In this document: in pieces, positions 1 through 9,435 of the stretch | Layout: each line of letters starts with the position of its first letter | Numbering within the stretch: position 1 is the stretch's first letter | Source: Jaminaea rosea | Taxonomy: Eukaryota; Basidiomycota; Exobasidiomycetes; Microstromatales | Assembly (NCBI RefSeq): GCF_003144245.1 | Contig: NW_020289977.1 | Span: 868,001 to 932,000 of the forward strand | Length of the DNA: 64,000 bases | Direction: 5' to 3' | The notes under the pieces: model-generated | Database searches by the model: none | Seen by the model: the letters and a program-made list of their open reading frames with translations, nothing else | What the model was told of the DNA's origin: nothing | Position numbers and translations under genes: made by a program

Positions 1-428
1 CGATGGACATAGACGACACCAACTCGGAGGCCAGGCCCCGCAAGCAGCGAGGCAACTCCAAGTCCAAGTCGACCAGCAAAGACGTCCGCCCAAGCGGCCC
101 TTCCTGCGTCGCCCGCATGAGTATTGTAATGGGCACAGCTCTCCTCTTGCGCAACCATCTCAAGTCTCTGTACGGTCTCTCGGAGGAGCGCTGCAACAAG
201 TACTCGGCTTCAGGCGGCAAGAAGCGCCAATCCACCACCGGGGCTGGAGCGGACCGACCTCCTACGCGCAAAGATCCGATGGGCAGGCCACTCAGCTTCG
301 ATGAGATGCCCCTCGCATTCGATTCGATGGCTTCGAGGTCGGTGGCATTGCAGCAGCTGGAGACGTATGAAGATATGGTGGATGACGAGGGAGCACGGGG
401 GGATGATCCGGACGATTGGGAGGAGTAA
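1..428 (+). CDS. SCC2: Cohesin loader subunit SCC2/Mis4 (Nipped-B), C-terminal end
   Basis: Only the last 141 codons are in the window; the gene starts upstream and the reading frame is open from base 3 to the TAA at 426-428. SCC2 with SCC4 loads the cohesin ring onto chromosomes and stimulates its ATPase. The recognisable piece is the conserved last helical segment LLLRNHLKSLYGLSEERCNKY (about residues 48-67 of the fragment), which matches the LLLxxHLKxLYGxS block near the C-terminus of Mis4/NIPBL. A basic, serine-rich insert precedes it and an acidic tail (VDDEGARGDDPDDWEE) follows. Residues after the block (PMGRPLSFDEMPLAF) also fit the fungal family, where the helix is followed by a short proline-containing strip. 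The identification rests on this one block, so it is good but not certain. Confidence 0.75.
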   Translation, partial: MDIDDTNSEARPRKQRGNSKSKSTSKDVRPSGPSCVARMSIVMGTALLLRNHLKSLYGLSEERCNKYSASGGKKRQSTTGAGADRPPTRKDPMGRPLSFDEMPLAFDSMASRSVALQQLETYEDMVDDEGARGDDPDDWEE

Positions 429-718
429 AAGGAGCGAGATGAGGGATGGAGACGACGCATACACGACCTCAGCAGCAGTTACCCGCGACGGGCTTTCCGT
501 AGACCTGTTCATCATCAGCATTTCAGCATGTGACCTACCACACACTTCAATTGATCCGATTTCATTCCAGAGCTGTTTGGCGATGAGTGATCCTTGAGTC
601 ATTGCCACCTGTCCTTGTACATGCACACAAGAGGCTAACCTGCCGCACGGCCAGCTTCTCCTTCCATCTTCCCTTCCTCCCGCTCCCACATCACTGTGCA
701 GCATCAGCGCTAGCCACA

Positions 719-1528
719 ATGGGCAACAGTACAGTAGAGAGCTCGGGCAGCATCTATGAAGTTTCTCGTCCACGCTGGCCGAGATTCAATGAGCCCAATC
801 TAGATCGCGTATTTGCACCTCAGGACAACGGCGACGATAAGGACAATGATGGCGCTATCTCACGAGGAGCTTCTTCCTTCGTGTATGATCGCCATGACTT
901 TTTCTTGGGGTACTGGGGCGACGATGTCAAGCCGCCACAGCACTTCGAGGAAGTGAATTGTGAAGAACGACCCCTACTTGGCATTTGTTCGGGTCATAGT
1001 AGGTAGGCCGCGGTGAGGGGCACGAGTCCTTGGCGCATGTTCACGACTTTCGTCCTCTGCTTCGGTCGACAGCTCTCTGCGGACAGGTCTACATCGAGCT
1101 TTTGTGGGTCAAGAAGTTGGAGCGTAAAAAGGGTCTGTGAGTGCAATCGTGAGGTGATGCCATTGACCTCGTTGCTCTTCGTGACATTGACCCATGCCCC
1201 CGTCCCACCGGCTTGGTAGCGGCGCCCGCCTCCTGCGTGAAGCGGAGCTCCTCGGCATCAGAAGATGTCAAGCTCGAGGAGCCTATCTGAATACAGTGAG
1301 CGCAGATAGACTAGCAGCGAATCGTTACGTGCACGATGATGCAGGGTCCTGATGATCCTCTTCTTCCTGCTCCAAATCGAGTTCACAACGCAAGGCGCTG
1401 AACCCTTCTACGCCAGTCAAGGCTACAAGCGCCTCATGGTCATACCAGGCACTGTTGATCGGGTCTACATGGGCAAGACGCCATTGCAAGAAGAGCGAGC
1501 GATTGAGGGACAGCTTCTTGAACCTTGA
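719..1528 (+). CDS. GNAT-family N-acetyltransferase, four exons
   Basis: Predicted exons 719-998, 1073-1136, 1220-1295 and 1382-1528 give 188 residues. No single frame shows the domain; it appears only after splicing at GTAGGT/ACAG, GTGAGT/GTAG and GTGAGC/CGAG, all with consistent phases. The joined protein has the GNAT signature in order: a hydrophobic strand QVYIELLWV, the acetyl-CoA loop ERKKGLGARLL (R-x-x-G-x-G/A), then GAYLNTFTTQGAEPFYASQGYKRL, the usual strand 5/helix 4 ending in the FYxxxGY motif. This arrangement is that of small GNAT enzymes that acetylate small amines or antibiotics, but the substrate cannot be read from the sequence. The N-terminal 90 residues are poorly conserved. 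The third acceptor (AATCGAG) is weaker than the others, but alternatives break the frame. Confidence 0.78.
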
Positions 1529-2131
1529 AGCCGCGGCGGTCATTTTGCGGTGCTCCACGGGGTTGTGGGAGCGCGAAGGAACGGACAAGGGGCGGCGCTG
1601 CAGCGACGTCATCGCGAAGAGTGCCAAGGGTCATGCGGCCTAAGAGTTGACGAGGCTCGCATTGACCAGGCGGTGCAAGCAAGCAACCACGCAGCAAGAC
1701 GGACATCTAGAGTAGATAGGGCCCCTTGTTGGTTGAGTAGGCATCCAGGCAGGCAGGCAGGCACTCCGAGGGGCACGAGAAGGAGTGGCATGCTTGATCT
1801 GCTGGACCCTGACCACCTCCTCAGGCTCTGGCGCTCTCGATTGTTCTCGCCCTCGTCTCTGTCCGCCCGTGCGCCATTGCAGTCGTTGGTTGCTGCACTC
1901 CGCTCTCACTCTGTCTCCGTCGTCTTGCCGCCGCCTCCTCCGCTTGACTTTCCTACATCGCCGAGGATCGCTCGATTCGCTCGGATCTCGTCTCTCCATT
2001 TGCTGTCACATCCTATCATTTCACCGCCTCCATCAACGCCATCATCAATATTGAATCTGCGCTCTGAGCAGTAGCAGGTGGCGCTTAATCTCATCTTAGT
2101 GTGGCAGGCAGGGGTCTCGTATCATCGCAGC
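1529..2131. other. Intergenic, 5' region of the kinase-like gene
   Basis: No supportable gene. Open frames cross it on both strands but have low-complexity translations and no recognisable domain. The last 250 bases are pyrimidine-rich on the plus strand (runs such as CCGCCGCCTCCTCCGC), as is typical of fungal promoters just upstream of a start codon. A short (CAGG)n tract lies at 1746-1763. Confidence 0.6.
1746..1763. repeat. (CAGG)4 microsatellite
   Basis: Four and a half tandem copies of CAGG in non-coding DNA. Short enough to be chance, but a possible length marker. Confidence 0.8.
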
Positions 2132-5080
2132 ATGACGCCGTCCGGCGAGGAGGCGACATCGCCCTCCGCTTCACGGTCCAAGGCCAATGATACTCCACGA
2201 GCAGGCACCGTCGATCTGCCTTCCTCCTTGTCGAGGTCTGCCAAGAGCACGTCGCCATCATCACTGCCAAGAGGAGGCGTCCAATCAGACGCTAGAGCCA
2301 TGACAGCTCACCAGCATCAATATCAAGAGGGCAGCAGCAGCAACGATAACGATACCGACTCGCCCTCTTCAGCTACATCGCCTCGTCCCCTCTTCCATCG
2401 CCTCAGCACTCTGCCCGATCAGCATGTCCTCAACTCCGCTCACACCAAGAATCGCCCCATGAATCAATGGACCATCCCTAAGCAAGCCAAGGGTACTCGA
2501 GCAGCCACTCTCTTCCTCGGAAAGGACTACGAGCGATGGCAGGTGTATGAACGCGAGAGTATGGGAGGAGGACTGAAGCTTGCCTGGAGCAAGAGGCCCG
2601 GTAGCTCGTCAGATATCCATTACTCCACTTCCGGTGCTGGCCCCTCTTCAGCTGGTAGCAGCGCAGAGGACGACGACGACGAGATGTACTCGGACGCTTT
2701 CACCACAGATGGGGAAAGCGAATCGTCTATGGGAGCGGCGAGCGGTAAGAGCTCAAGAAGGAGCAGTCGATCTGGTCGATCAAGGAGTGGAAGTGGCGTC
2801 ATGAGGAGGCCCGGAATCTTGGGCAACAACCTCCAGCCTTTGTCTTCGTCTCAAGTCGACCTGCGTCGAGGGAGCGTAGACGATGCGGCAAGCTCTCCGT
2901 CTTCATCGCTTCACGATTCATCTTCTCAGCGGCGTCGTCGCTTCTCGTCCAATGGACCGGACGCAGCCTTCCTGCGCCATTCGACTGTAATGGGACTGCA
3001 TACTCCCAGGAGGGACTCAGCATCAGAGTCGGGCCCTCCCTCACCAATGAGCAAGCAGCAGCTGTCACAAGGCCTCGACCGAATCGCTATTGCTCCTCTG
3101 AGTCAGATCAAGCCACCCAGTGGCAGGCCCTCCAAGATGGACGTACCACCAGCGGGCGCAGAATCGGCCACCCCTTCTCAAGACGCTGCTCTGAAGAAGG
3201 CTGTTTCTTCGATTGGCAAAGGAGCCAAGCGATCTTCGAAGCGGATGCATCGCGAGGTCAGCTCATCCGACCTGCTCAAAAAGGCAGCCGCCGCAGCTGC
3301 AGCATCTATCGAGCAGTCGTCTGCCTCTGAGTCCGAGCGAGACGATGCAAGCACGTCGAGCGTTCTCCACAGCGACTCAAGCTCGCCTGTCAGCGGGTCG
3401 ATCAGCCCTCGCCCAGCTGCACTTAGGCTGGCTCGTAGGCGCAAGCCTATCAGCGTCGAGGGCACTCTATACGATCGCAGCGGGCCGTTCAGAGAAGGTG
3501 CGGTGACCGATGGACTGAGCGTGCGCCTGTTCAGCACGGAGCATGTAGGCGAGGATCATGGGTTCGACGATGAAGAGCATGCGACGAACGGGCAAGAAGG
3601 AGAGCCTGATGCACGCAAAAGCCGCGCGTCGAGACGAACGCATCGCGAAGAGGACTCCCAACAAGGCGGCACCACCAATGGCGAGGGCAGTCACTCCAAT
3701 GGCAGCACCGATAGTGACGTCAAGTCGTCTCACAGGGACCTCTCCACTGCTCCACCTCCCCCCGCAACGACATACCTCATCACTACCCCCGACAATCGTG
3801 TCTCCTCAGCTGCAAAGCTGCGTCGCTGGGCAATGGACGGCGCCGGTCGCTTCTATGCTGCTATGGAGATCAAGTCCGTAGAAGCCAAGGTCCGCTCGGC
3901 CACCGAGACGACAGCTCCCAGCGGCAGCACAAGCGGTAGTGCAGCCGCCTATGCGCGGTCACTAGCCAAGATCCTCCGCCAAACCTACCTTGACGATATT
4001 CTGAATGAGGTGCAAAAAGCTGAGACCCTCAACCCGGGCCGCAATTCTGTTGCCCGCCTCCTGGTGACCAGCGACGGAAAGTACGTTCGCCTCGAGGAGG
4101 ACTACCCGGAGGAAGCCTTCTTCGTCATTGCTGGCTGCGAAGAGGAGGAGCTCTACCCGGTCGCCGCGCTCGTCTTCTGCCAGACTCTGCGACACATTCA
4201 CCGCTTCCACTCTTCGGGCTGGATGCACGGCGACATCAAGCTGGAGAATTTGATGTTCGACTCGCAGGGTTCACTCGTGGTGATAGACTACGAGAACGCA
4301 AACCCTTTCCGTATCCCTGGTGGGGACGGGTGCGTCAGTCTCATGAGTTTCGACTGGGTGCCGCCTGAAGCGAAGCCGGGGCCCAACGGGAGGAGAGCGG
4401 GGCCGAGTGCTGATCTTTGGGCGCTTGGGGCGAACTTGGTCCGAGCGTTCGCGCTCCGGGATGGCGTGGAGGACGGGGCTATCCGAGAGATGTTGCTCGA
4501 GGGCGGACAGGAGGAGTTCCTTCGTTACAGGGACGGGTTGGTTACGAAGGGCGTGGCGGCCAAGAAGGCGAATCACGATGGCTCTGCAGGTAAGACGCGA
4601 GATCAAGGAGGTGACGATAGCCTCGACTGGGATGAAAGCGCTACTGGTGCCGGGCGAGTCACAGCGGAGGACATCGACCTCGGGGACCTCCTGGAAGACC
4701 CAACGGTCGATGCCGCCGCCGCCGCCATGACACCGCAGCAGAGCGAGCAAGGCTTCTCTCACTCCAATGGCCATTCTCAGCCCAGCAAGTCAGGTCGCAC
4801 TTCCTCAATCTCCCCACGTCGTCTTCTCACCTCATTCGCCCACTGCGCCCCCCACCTTCTCCGGTATGTCCTCGCCTCCTGCCTCACCCTGGACCCCACC
4901 GCCCGCGGGGTAGACGCCGAGCTGGAGGGGCTTCGTCTTGCCGCGCAGCTAGAGGCTGAAAATGGGGGAGAGACGATGCGCATTGCAAAGGTTGCGGTCG
5001 ATACGGCGATTCGGCTGAGTGGGAGTGAGTGGGTCAGGCCGAAATTGGACGAGGCGAGGATCAATCTGGGGCTGGAGTAG
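2132..5080 (+). CDS. Large atypical protein-kinase-like protein
   Basis: Single exon of 982 residues. The start chosen is the first ATG in the frame (2132). Residues 1 to about 560 are serine-rich and disordered, with acidic and arginine-serine patches. A kinase-like C-lobe follows. A lysine in AMEIKS (about 580) could be the ATP-binding residue. The catalytic loop is HGDIKLENLM (about 699), so the usual HRD arginine is replaced by glycine. The metal-binding DFG is DYE (about 718), losing the glycine. A PPEA segment stands where APE is expected, followed by the conserved ADLWALG, so the fold is clearly kinase. A glycine-rich ATP loop is not obvious. About 200 residues of low-complexity sequence interrupt the end of the C-lobe. 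Activity may be reduced or absent. The gene lies between the GNAT gene and a secreted amidotransferase-like gene, with no functional link evident. Confidence 0.72.
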   Translation: MTPSGEEATSPSASRSKANDTPRAGTVDLPSSLSRSAKSTSPSSLPRGGVQSDARAMTAHQHQYQEGSSSNDNDTDSPSSATSPRPLFHRLSTLPDQHVLNSAHTKNRPMNQWTIPKQAKGTRAATLFLGKDYERWQVYERESMGGGLKLAWSKRPGSSSDIHYSTSGAGPSSAGSSAEDDDDEMYSDAFTTDGESESSMGAASGKSSRRSSRSGRSRSGSGVMRRPGILGNNLQPLSSSQVDLRRGSVDDAASSPSSSLHDSSSQRRRRFSSNGPDAAFLRHSTVMGLHTPRRDSASESGPPSPMSKQQLSQGLDRIAIAPLSQIKPPSGRPSKMDVPPAGAESATPSQDAALKKAVSSIGKGAKRSSKRMHREVSSSDLLKKAAAAAAASIEQSSASESERDDASTSSVLHSDSSSPVSGSISPRPAALRLARRRKPISVEGTLYDRSGPFREGAVTDGLSVRLFSTEHVGEDHGFDDEEHATNGQEGEPDARKSRASRRTHREEDSQQGGTTNGEGSHSNGSTDSDVKSSHRDLSTAPPPPATTYLITTPDNRVSSAAKLRRWAMDGAGRFYAAMEIKSVEAKVRSATETTAPSGSTSGSAAAYARSLAKILRQTYLDDILNEVQKAETLNPGRNSVARLLVTSDGKYVRLEEDYPEEAFFVIAGCEEEELYPVAALVFCQTLRHIHRFHSSGWMHGDIKLENLMFDSQGSLVVIDYENANPFRIPGGDGCVSLMSFDWVPPEAKPGPNGRRAGPSADLWALGANLVRAFALRDGVEDGAIREMLLEGGQEEFLRYRDGLVTKGVAAKKANHDGSAGKTRDQGGDDSLDWDESATGAGRVTAEDIDLGDLLEDPTVDAAAAAMTPQQSEQGFSHSNGHSQPSKSGRTSSISPRRLLTSFAHCAPHLLRYVLASCLTLDPTARGVDAELEGLRLAAQLEAENGGETMRIAKVAVDTAIRLSGSEWVRPKLDEARINLGLE

Positions 5081-5629
5081 GCTCAGGTGCAGTCGCGCAC
5101 GGCAGAATCAGTTCACTGCAATTGTTATTCTTGCTGTGCTTTTCAAACAGCTCGCAATCATGTTCAATACATTGTGCGAGAGTACAACCTCACTCCGGCG
5201 TAGACTGGGGCAACGAGGGAGGCGATGCAGTAATAGAAGCCCACGTTCATGCGTTCCGGCGGCTCGGCGAATAAATGCAGCCCCTTGCCGTCACCCAGAA
5301 ACGCCACCAAGCCTCTTTCCCCGGCCTCGCTCCCTGTCCTCTCCTGTGCTACCAAAAAAGTAGCAGCAGTGGCTTGCCCTCCTGCCCAGACGGCCGGCAT
5401 GTCGGCGGCGGTTGCTGTCACTTTGACCAAAGTCGAAATCGATAGGTCCGAGCTTTCTGCAGAGCAAGGCGGCTTCCAGAGACTGGACAGCACCAAAGAG
5501 CGATCCAGACGAGCAGCATTGGTGCTCTTGAAGCAATCTAGAGCTGGACCAGGGAATGCTACTTAGAGAAGTACGCAATCGCTGACGGCCTGCTCTACTT
5601 GTCAAAACTTGCTCATCTTCTTGACCATT
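5081..5629. other. Intergenic between two plus-strand genes
   Basis: Holds the 3' flank of the kinase-like gene and the 5' flank of the secreted amidotransferase-like gene. Frames of about 100 codons exist on both strands, but none has an ATG in good context together with a recognisable domain or a plausible splice pattern. Nothing further seen. Confidence 0.55.
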
Positions 5630-6580
5630 ATGACGCGCCGAGTGGCAACGACCAGCCCTCTTCTCCTCACGGCGTTGCTCCTGGTATCGCTGCTCCTGGC
5701 CAGCTTTGCTACCACAGCATCAGCCCAGCCCACGTCCCTCTCACGAACAGAAACCGAAGCAATGGGCTCGCTCACTTCCCGCATCTCACACCATCATGCT
5801 CGTCAGGACCCTAACTCGAGCCGCCCAACCGCAGCAATCTACCGCGGCCCTATCGCATGCGAGTACTGCGCCGAATCGGTCGGGGCTCTGCTGTCGACCC
5901 ACCCGCTCAACTTCTCCATCAGGTACCTCGGTCCCAACGAATCAGCGGGCGACGTCACAGCTGCCAATCTCAAGCAGGTAGACCTGTTTGTTCAGCCAGG
6001 GGGAGGGGATGACACGGACACGGATTGGGCGAGGGGCGCAAAGTACTTTACACCTGCACTCCAGCAGTACGTCAAGGAAGGAGGCAACTTCATGGGAGTG
6101 TGCTTGGGTGCCTTCTTCGCCAGGGGGCCAAAGACCAATGAGACATACTTCGATCTAATGCCAGAGGGTTCCTACGTTACGTCGGAGCGTCTCTTGCCGG
6201 GGGCGCAGGAGCGCAGCGCGAAGGATACAGTGGTTGAAGTGGACTGGTACTTCCACTCTGGGCCGAAGCGCGGTACCCTCAAGCCCAGGTCGTGGCAATA
6301 CTTCCAAGACGGAGGGGCTATCGTGATGGACATGGCGCACGCACCCAAGGGCACTGTGGTGCTGGGCAGGTACAGCTACTCGGGAAGGCCGAGCGCTGTC
6401 GTCTATCCGCAGGGTAAGGGGTGGGTCGGCTTGATCGGGACGCACCCGGAGGCGCAGATTGAGGATAATGACTGGTATGACTTGGGGTTCAAGAACCCAG
6501 ATGGCTACGAGCGTGACTGGGGAGATGATTTTGTCCAGACTTTCTGGGATGCGGTCAAGAAAGGTGATCAGGGAATGTGA
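5630..6580 (+). CDS. Secreted BPL_N-type class I glutamine amidotransferase-like protein
   Basis: Single exon, 316 residues from the ATG at 5630. The first 33 residues form a strong signal peptide (MTRRVATTSP then a long leucine/valine core ending TTASAQP), so the protein should enter the secretory pathway. The rest matches the biotin-protein-ligase N-terminal domain family, a class I amidotransferase-like fold: a YRGPIACEYC start, VDLFVQPGGGD, then the nucleophile elbow GGNFMGVCLGAFFA and, near the end, IGTHPEAQIED. The Cys, His and Glu of the class I triad (GVCLGA and HPE) are therefore all present. Possible N-glycosylation sites include NSS, NFS, NES and NET. Extracellular single-domain members occur in many fungi, but their reaction is unknown to me. 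No ligase domain is attached, so this is not the biotin ligase itself. It converges with GatA across 105 bases. Confidence 0.82.
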   Translation: MTRRVATTSPLLLTALLLVSLLLASFATTASAQPTSLSRTETEAMGSLTSRISHHHARQDPNSSRPTAAIYRGPIACEYCAESVGALLSTHPLNFSIRYLGPNESAGDVTAANLKQVDLFVQPGGGDDTDTDWARGAKYFTPALQQYVKEGGNFMGVCLGAFFARGPKTNETYFDLMPEGSYVTSERLLPGAQERSAKDTVVEVDWYFHSGPKRGTLKPRSWQYFQDGGAIVMDMAHAPKGTVVLGRYSYSGRPSAVVYPQGKGWVGLIGTHPEAQIEDNDWYDLGFKNPDGYERDWGDDFVQTFWDAVKKGDQGM

Positions 6581-6685
6581 TGTGAAGACATCATATGCTG
6601 GTCGCATTGCTCTTGTACTTCTCAGATCCCACCCTCTCACGCAATGGACCGTACATTGAGTGGCTCTACGCCGCCGCCTATTTGC

Positions 6686-8318
6686 TCATCTCAGCCCATC
6701 CTTCGGCTCGTACTCTTGATCCACCACGCTCGCGACGATGTCGAGCACATTCTCCATACCCCACTGCGCCGTCAACATCGTACCCACCGGCCAGCCATCG
6801 TCCTCCGCCACGCCCGTAGGCATGCTCACTGACGGCAAGCCCGCCAGAGAGCTGGGCACGGTCAGTAGGTCTTGCACATACTCGCTCATGGGCGAAGACG
6901 AAGCCTTTGTCGCATCCAGACGAGGCGCCGAGCTGACTGAGCAGGGGTGTACGAGCACGTCAACACCTTCTTCTCGCTCGTCCGCCTGACTGCGTCGCAG
7001 CACATTTGGCGCACGGAAGACTGCGTCGAAGTCCCGCTGTACGACTTTGCGGATCTCTTGTGATCGCAGGAAAGTATTGTCGAACGCGTCCGCTGATAGA
7101 GCGTGAGCGCCGAGGAGAAGACGCTTCTGCACCTCGCGGCCGAAGCCTTGTGATCGTGTGCGAGCATAGACCTCCGCAGCTGTCTTAGCAGGTTCTCTGC
7201 CGTCATCCTTGGCGCCCGCTTGAAATCCATACCGTACGCCGTCGTATCGCGCAAGGTTACTGCTAGCTTCCGCAGTAGCGATCACGTAGTAGGCACTGAG
7301 GGCGAGCGAGATGTTGGGCAGGCTGCAGGGGATGACCGTTGCGCCCTTGGAGGTGAGAAAGTCGACCAGTCGCTCGAATGGTGGGAGGACCTGCGAATGC
7401 AGCTCAGCAGGGAAGCATTCATGAGGGATGCCGACTCGGAGCCCGTGAAGGGCGTCGGGCCGTGAGCGAGCGCTTTGCTGTATTCGGTCGACCTGCTTCT
7501 GAGATTCTCGGGCGGCCTTCTGGCGAGTGCGGGGATGCATAGATGTAGGATCTCTGCGGTCGTGGCCCGAGAGGAGCTGGAATGTTCGACGTGCGTCTTG
7601 CCATGACGAGGCCGCAATCCCTACGGTGTCGAGGCTGTCGGCGTAGGAGACGAGGCCCCAGCGGCTGATGAGACCGTAAGAGGGCTTGAAGCCCCAGACG
7701 CCGCAATGTGAAGCTGGAAGACGGATCGATCCGCCAGTATCTGAGCCAATGGCGCTGTATAACGGCAAGCAAGAAAGGATGGTCAGGGAGAGCTTCTCGC
7801 TTAAGTTGGCATAGCTATACTGACACTCTACAAAGCCCGGCTCGCACGCTAGCAGCTGCGCCTCCTGAGCTACCTCCAGCCGCTCTTGCTTCGTCGTTGC
7901 TGTTCTGCTTGGCTGGATTCTTCACAGGGCCAAAGTAAGAATGCACATTGCTTGAGCCCATTGCGAACTCGTCAAGATTCGTCTTTCCCACGATACAGGC
8001 TCCTGCTGCCTTCAATCGCGCTACGACGGCGGCATCGAAAGTGGGTCGATAGTCTGCGAGCATCTTACTTGCACACGTCGTGGGCACGTCCGAGGTGCAG
8101 AAGTTGTCTTTGATTGTTACTGGCCAGTCTGCGAGGGGTTGCTTGCTAGATGATGCGACTGCGTTGCTATTCGAGGTCCCCGATGACGAGTTGCGATGCG
8201 TGAGGCAATTCCACGCATCGAGTGGGTCATGGCGTTGCGATGTCGATGCTGCTTGCGTGTGGCCATGTCGACGAGCGATGCCATCGAGCTGTCTTGCTAT
8301 CCTTTGCCTTGCGGCCAT
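6686..8318 (-). CDS. HER2: Mitochondrial glutamyl-tRNA(Gln) amidotransferase subunit A
   Basis: Two exons, 7825-8318 and 6686-7754 (minus strand), joined by a 70-base intron with GTCAGT donor and ATACAG acceptor, giving 520 residues. GatA releases ammonia from glutamine and, with GatB and GatF/GatC, converts Glu-tRNA(Gln) to Gln-tRNA(Gln) in mitochondria. The amidase-signature Ser-cisSer-Lys triad is visible: lysine in WPVTIKDNF (about 72), cis-serine in GSDTGGSIRLPA (just after the splice) and serine in AAGGSSGGAAAS. Length is normal for the family. The N-terminus is arginine-rich with few acidic residues, fitting a short mitochondrial presequence. Other amidase-family hydrolases share the triad, but the KDNF...DEFAMGSSN block is typical of GatA. 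It is divergent from the acyl-CoA-binding protein gene. Confidence 0.9.
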
Positions 8319-8536
8319 GACGATCCGGAACCTTGCCAGGCTGCCTCTCTCGTATGAGCAAGCAGTCGCTCTGAAGTTGGGGAATCGGTGCCTCCTTTCC
8401 CTCGCACGAGCCCTCTTTCTTCGCTCATGCCTTTGCTTCGTCTCGATCCCCCGGCCGGTTTCAGCCCTCGCACGTCGCAGGCCCGACGGACCGGGCAGAG
8501 GGAGTTGGCGTCTCCACTCAGCCCCACGTCGACGAG

Positions 8537-8564
8537 CTCCTTTCTCCTTTCCTTTCCTTTCCCC
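8537..8564 (+). promoter_or_regulatory. Pyrimidine tract upstream of acyl-CoA-binding protein gene
   Basis: A 28-base pure C/T run built from repeats of CCTTT, ending 53 bases before the ACBP start codon. Such CT blocks are common in promoters of highly expressed fungal genes and often sit next to transcription starts. No TATA box was seen near it. Confidence 0.55.
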
Positions 8565-8617
8565 ACAACCACTACTTACTCAACTCACACCAACACACAC
8601 AGCACAAGTCAGCAAAG

Positions 8618-9223
8618 ATGTCTGCTCAGTTCGACAAGGCCGTCTCTATCGTCCAGAACATGCCCAAGGACGGGCCCGTGAGTAGCGAGCGAGCTCACGA
8701 CACACACCACATTCCCGTCGCCTCTCATTAAACCCTACCTCTGCTTTCCCCCTCAACCCCTCGCTATCGCACAGGTCAAGCCCTCTCAGGACGACCAGCT
8801 TACCTTCTACTCGCTCTACAAGCAGGCCACCGTCGGCGACGTCAACACCTCTCGCCCCGGCATGCTCGACTTTGTCGGCAAGGCCAAGTGGGATGCCTGG
8901 AACAAGCAGAAGGGAAAGGACGCCGAGGCCGCCAAGAAGGAGTACGTCGAGGCCTTGCTTGCGGTGAGTAGAGCTGCGCAAAGGAGCACATGGCCTGCTT
9001 TCATGCTATGATTCAGTATTGGTTGCTCACTCCATTCTCTGCCTCTCCTTTGCTCCCTGCTGCCTCCCGTATCCACGCCCACCAGCTCCTCAAGAAGCAC
9101 GCCGGTAAGGACGCTTTCTCAGACATCACGCAAAGCACCTCACGCTGACCCACACTTTCGCTGCCACCCCGCTCAGATGACGCCGACGCCAAGAAGTGGG
9201 TCTCTGAGATCGAGAGCGCTTAA
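8618..9223 (+). CDS. ACB1: Acyl-CoA-binding protein
   Basis: Four exons, 8618-8677, 8775-8963, 9086-9104 and 9177-9223, encode 104 residues. The introns are bounded by GTGAGT/ACAG, GTGAGT/CCAG and GTAAGG/TCAG. The protein binds medium- and long-chain acyl-CoA esters in the cytosol and supplies them to lipid synthesis and vesicle functions. The sequence shows the four-helix ACBP fold: [12 protein letters not shown], then the diagnostic [31 protein letters not shown] and a C-terminal KKEYVEALL. The tyrosines and lysines that hold the CoA phosphates ([15 protein letters not shown]) are present. Length is close to the usual 86-104. Third exon is only 19 bases. The gene diverges from GatA across 299 bases and has a CT-rich promoter suggesting strong expression. 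Confidence 0.95.
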
Positions 9224-9435
9224 GGAAGCATGACTCCTCGCCGCAGTCCTCGTCCTCGAGATACCGGGATGACCGCCTCGAAGCGCCACGTCCCCTATAG
9301 CTGAAGATGATCATCAACGAGACGAATGGTATACACATTCAATCAGTCAGAATGAGAAGGGCTTGACGCCAGAGAGAGGCGCTGCTATGTACGAGACTCG
9401 TCCGTCTGCTCAGTCGCCCAGACTGTCTGACACCG

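Noticed and set aside
1550-2074. Plus-strand frame of 174 codons
   Set aside because: Ends in pyrimidine-rich promoter DNA; translation is proline/serine/leucine-rich with no domain.
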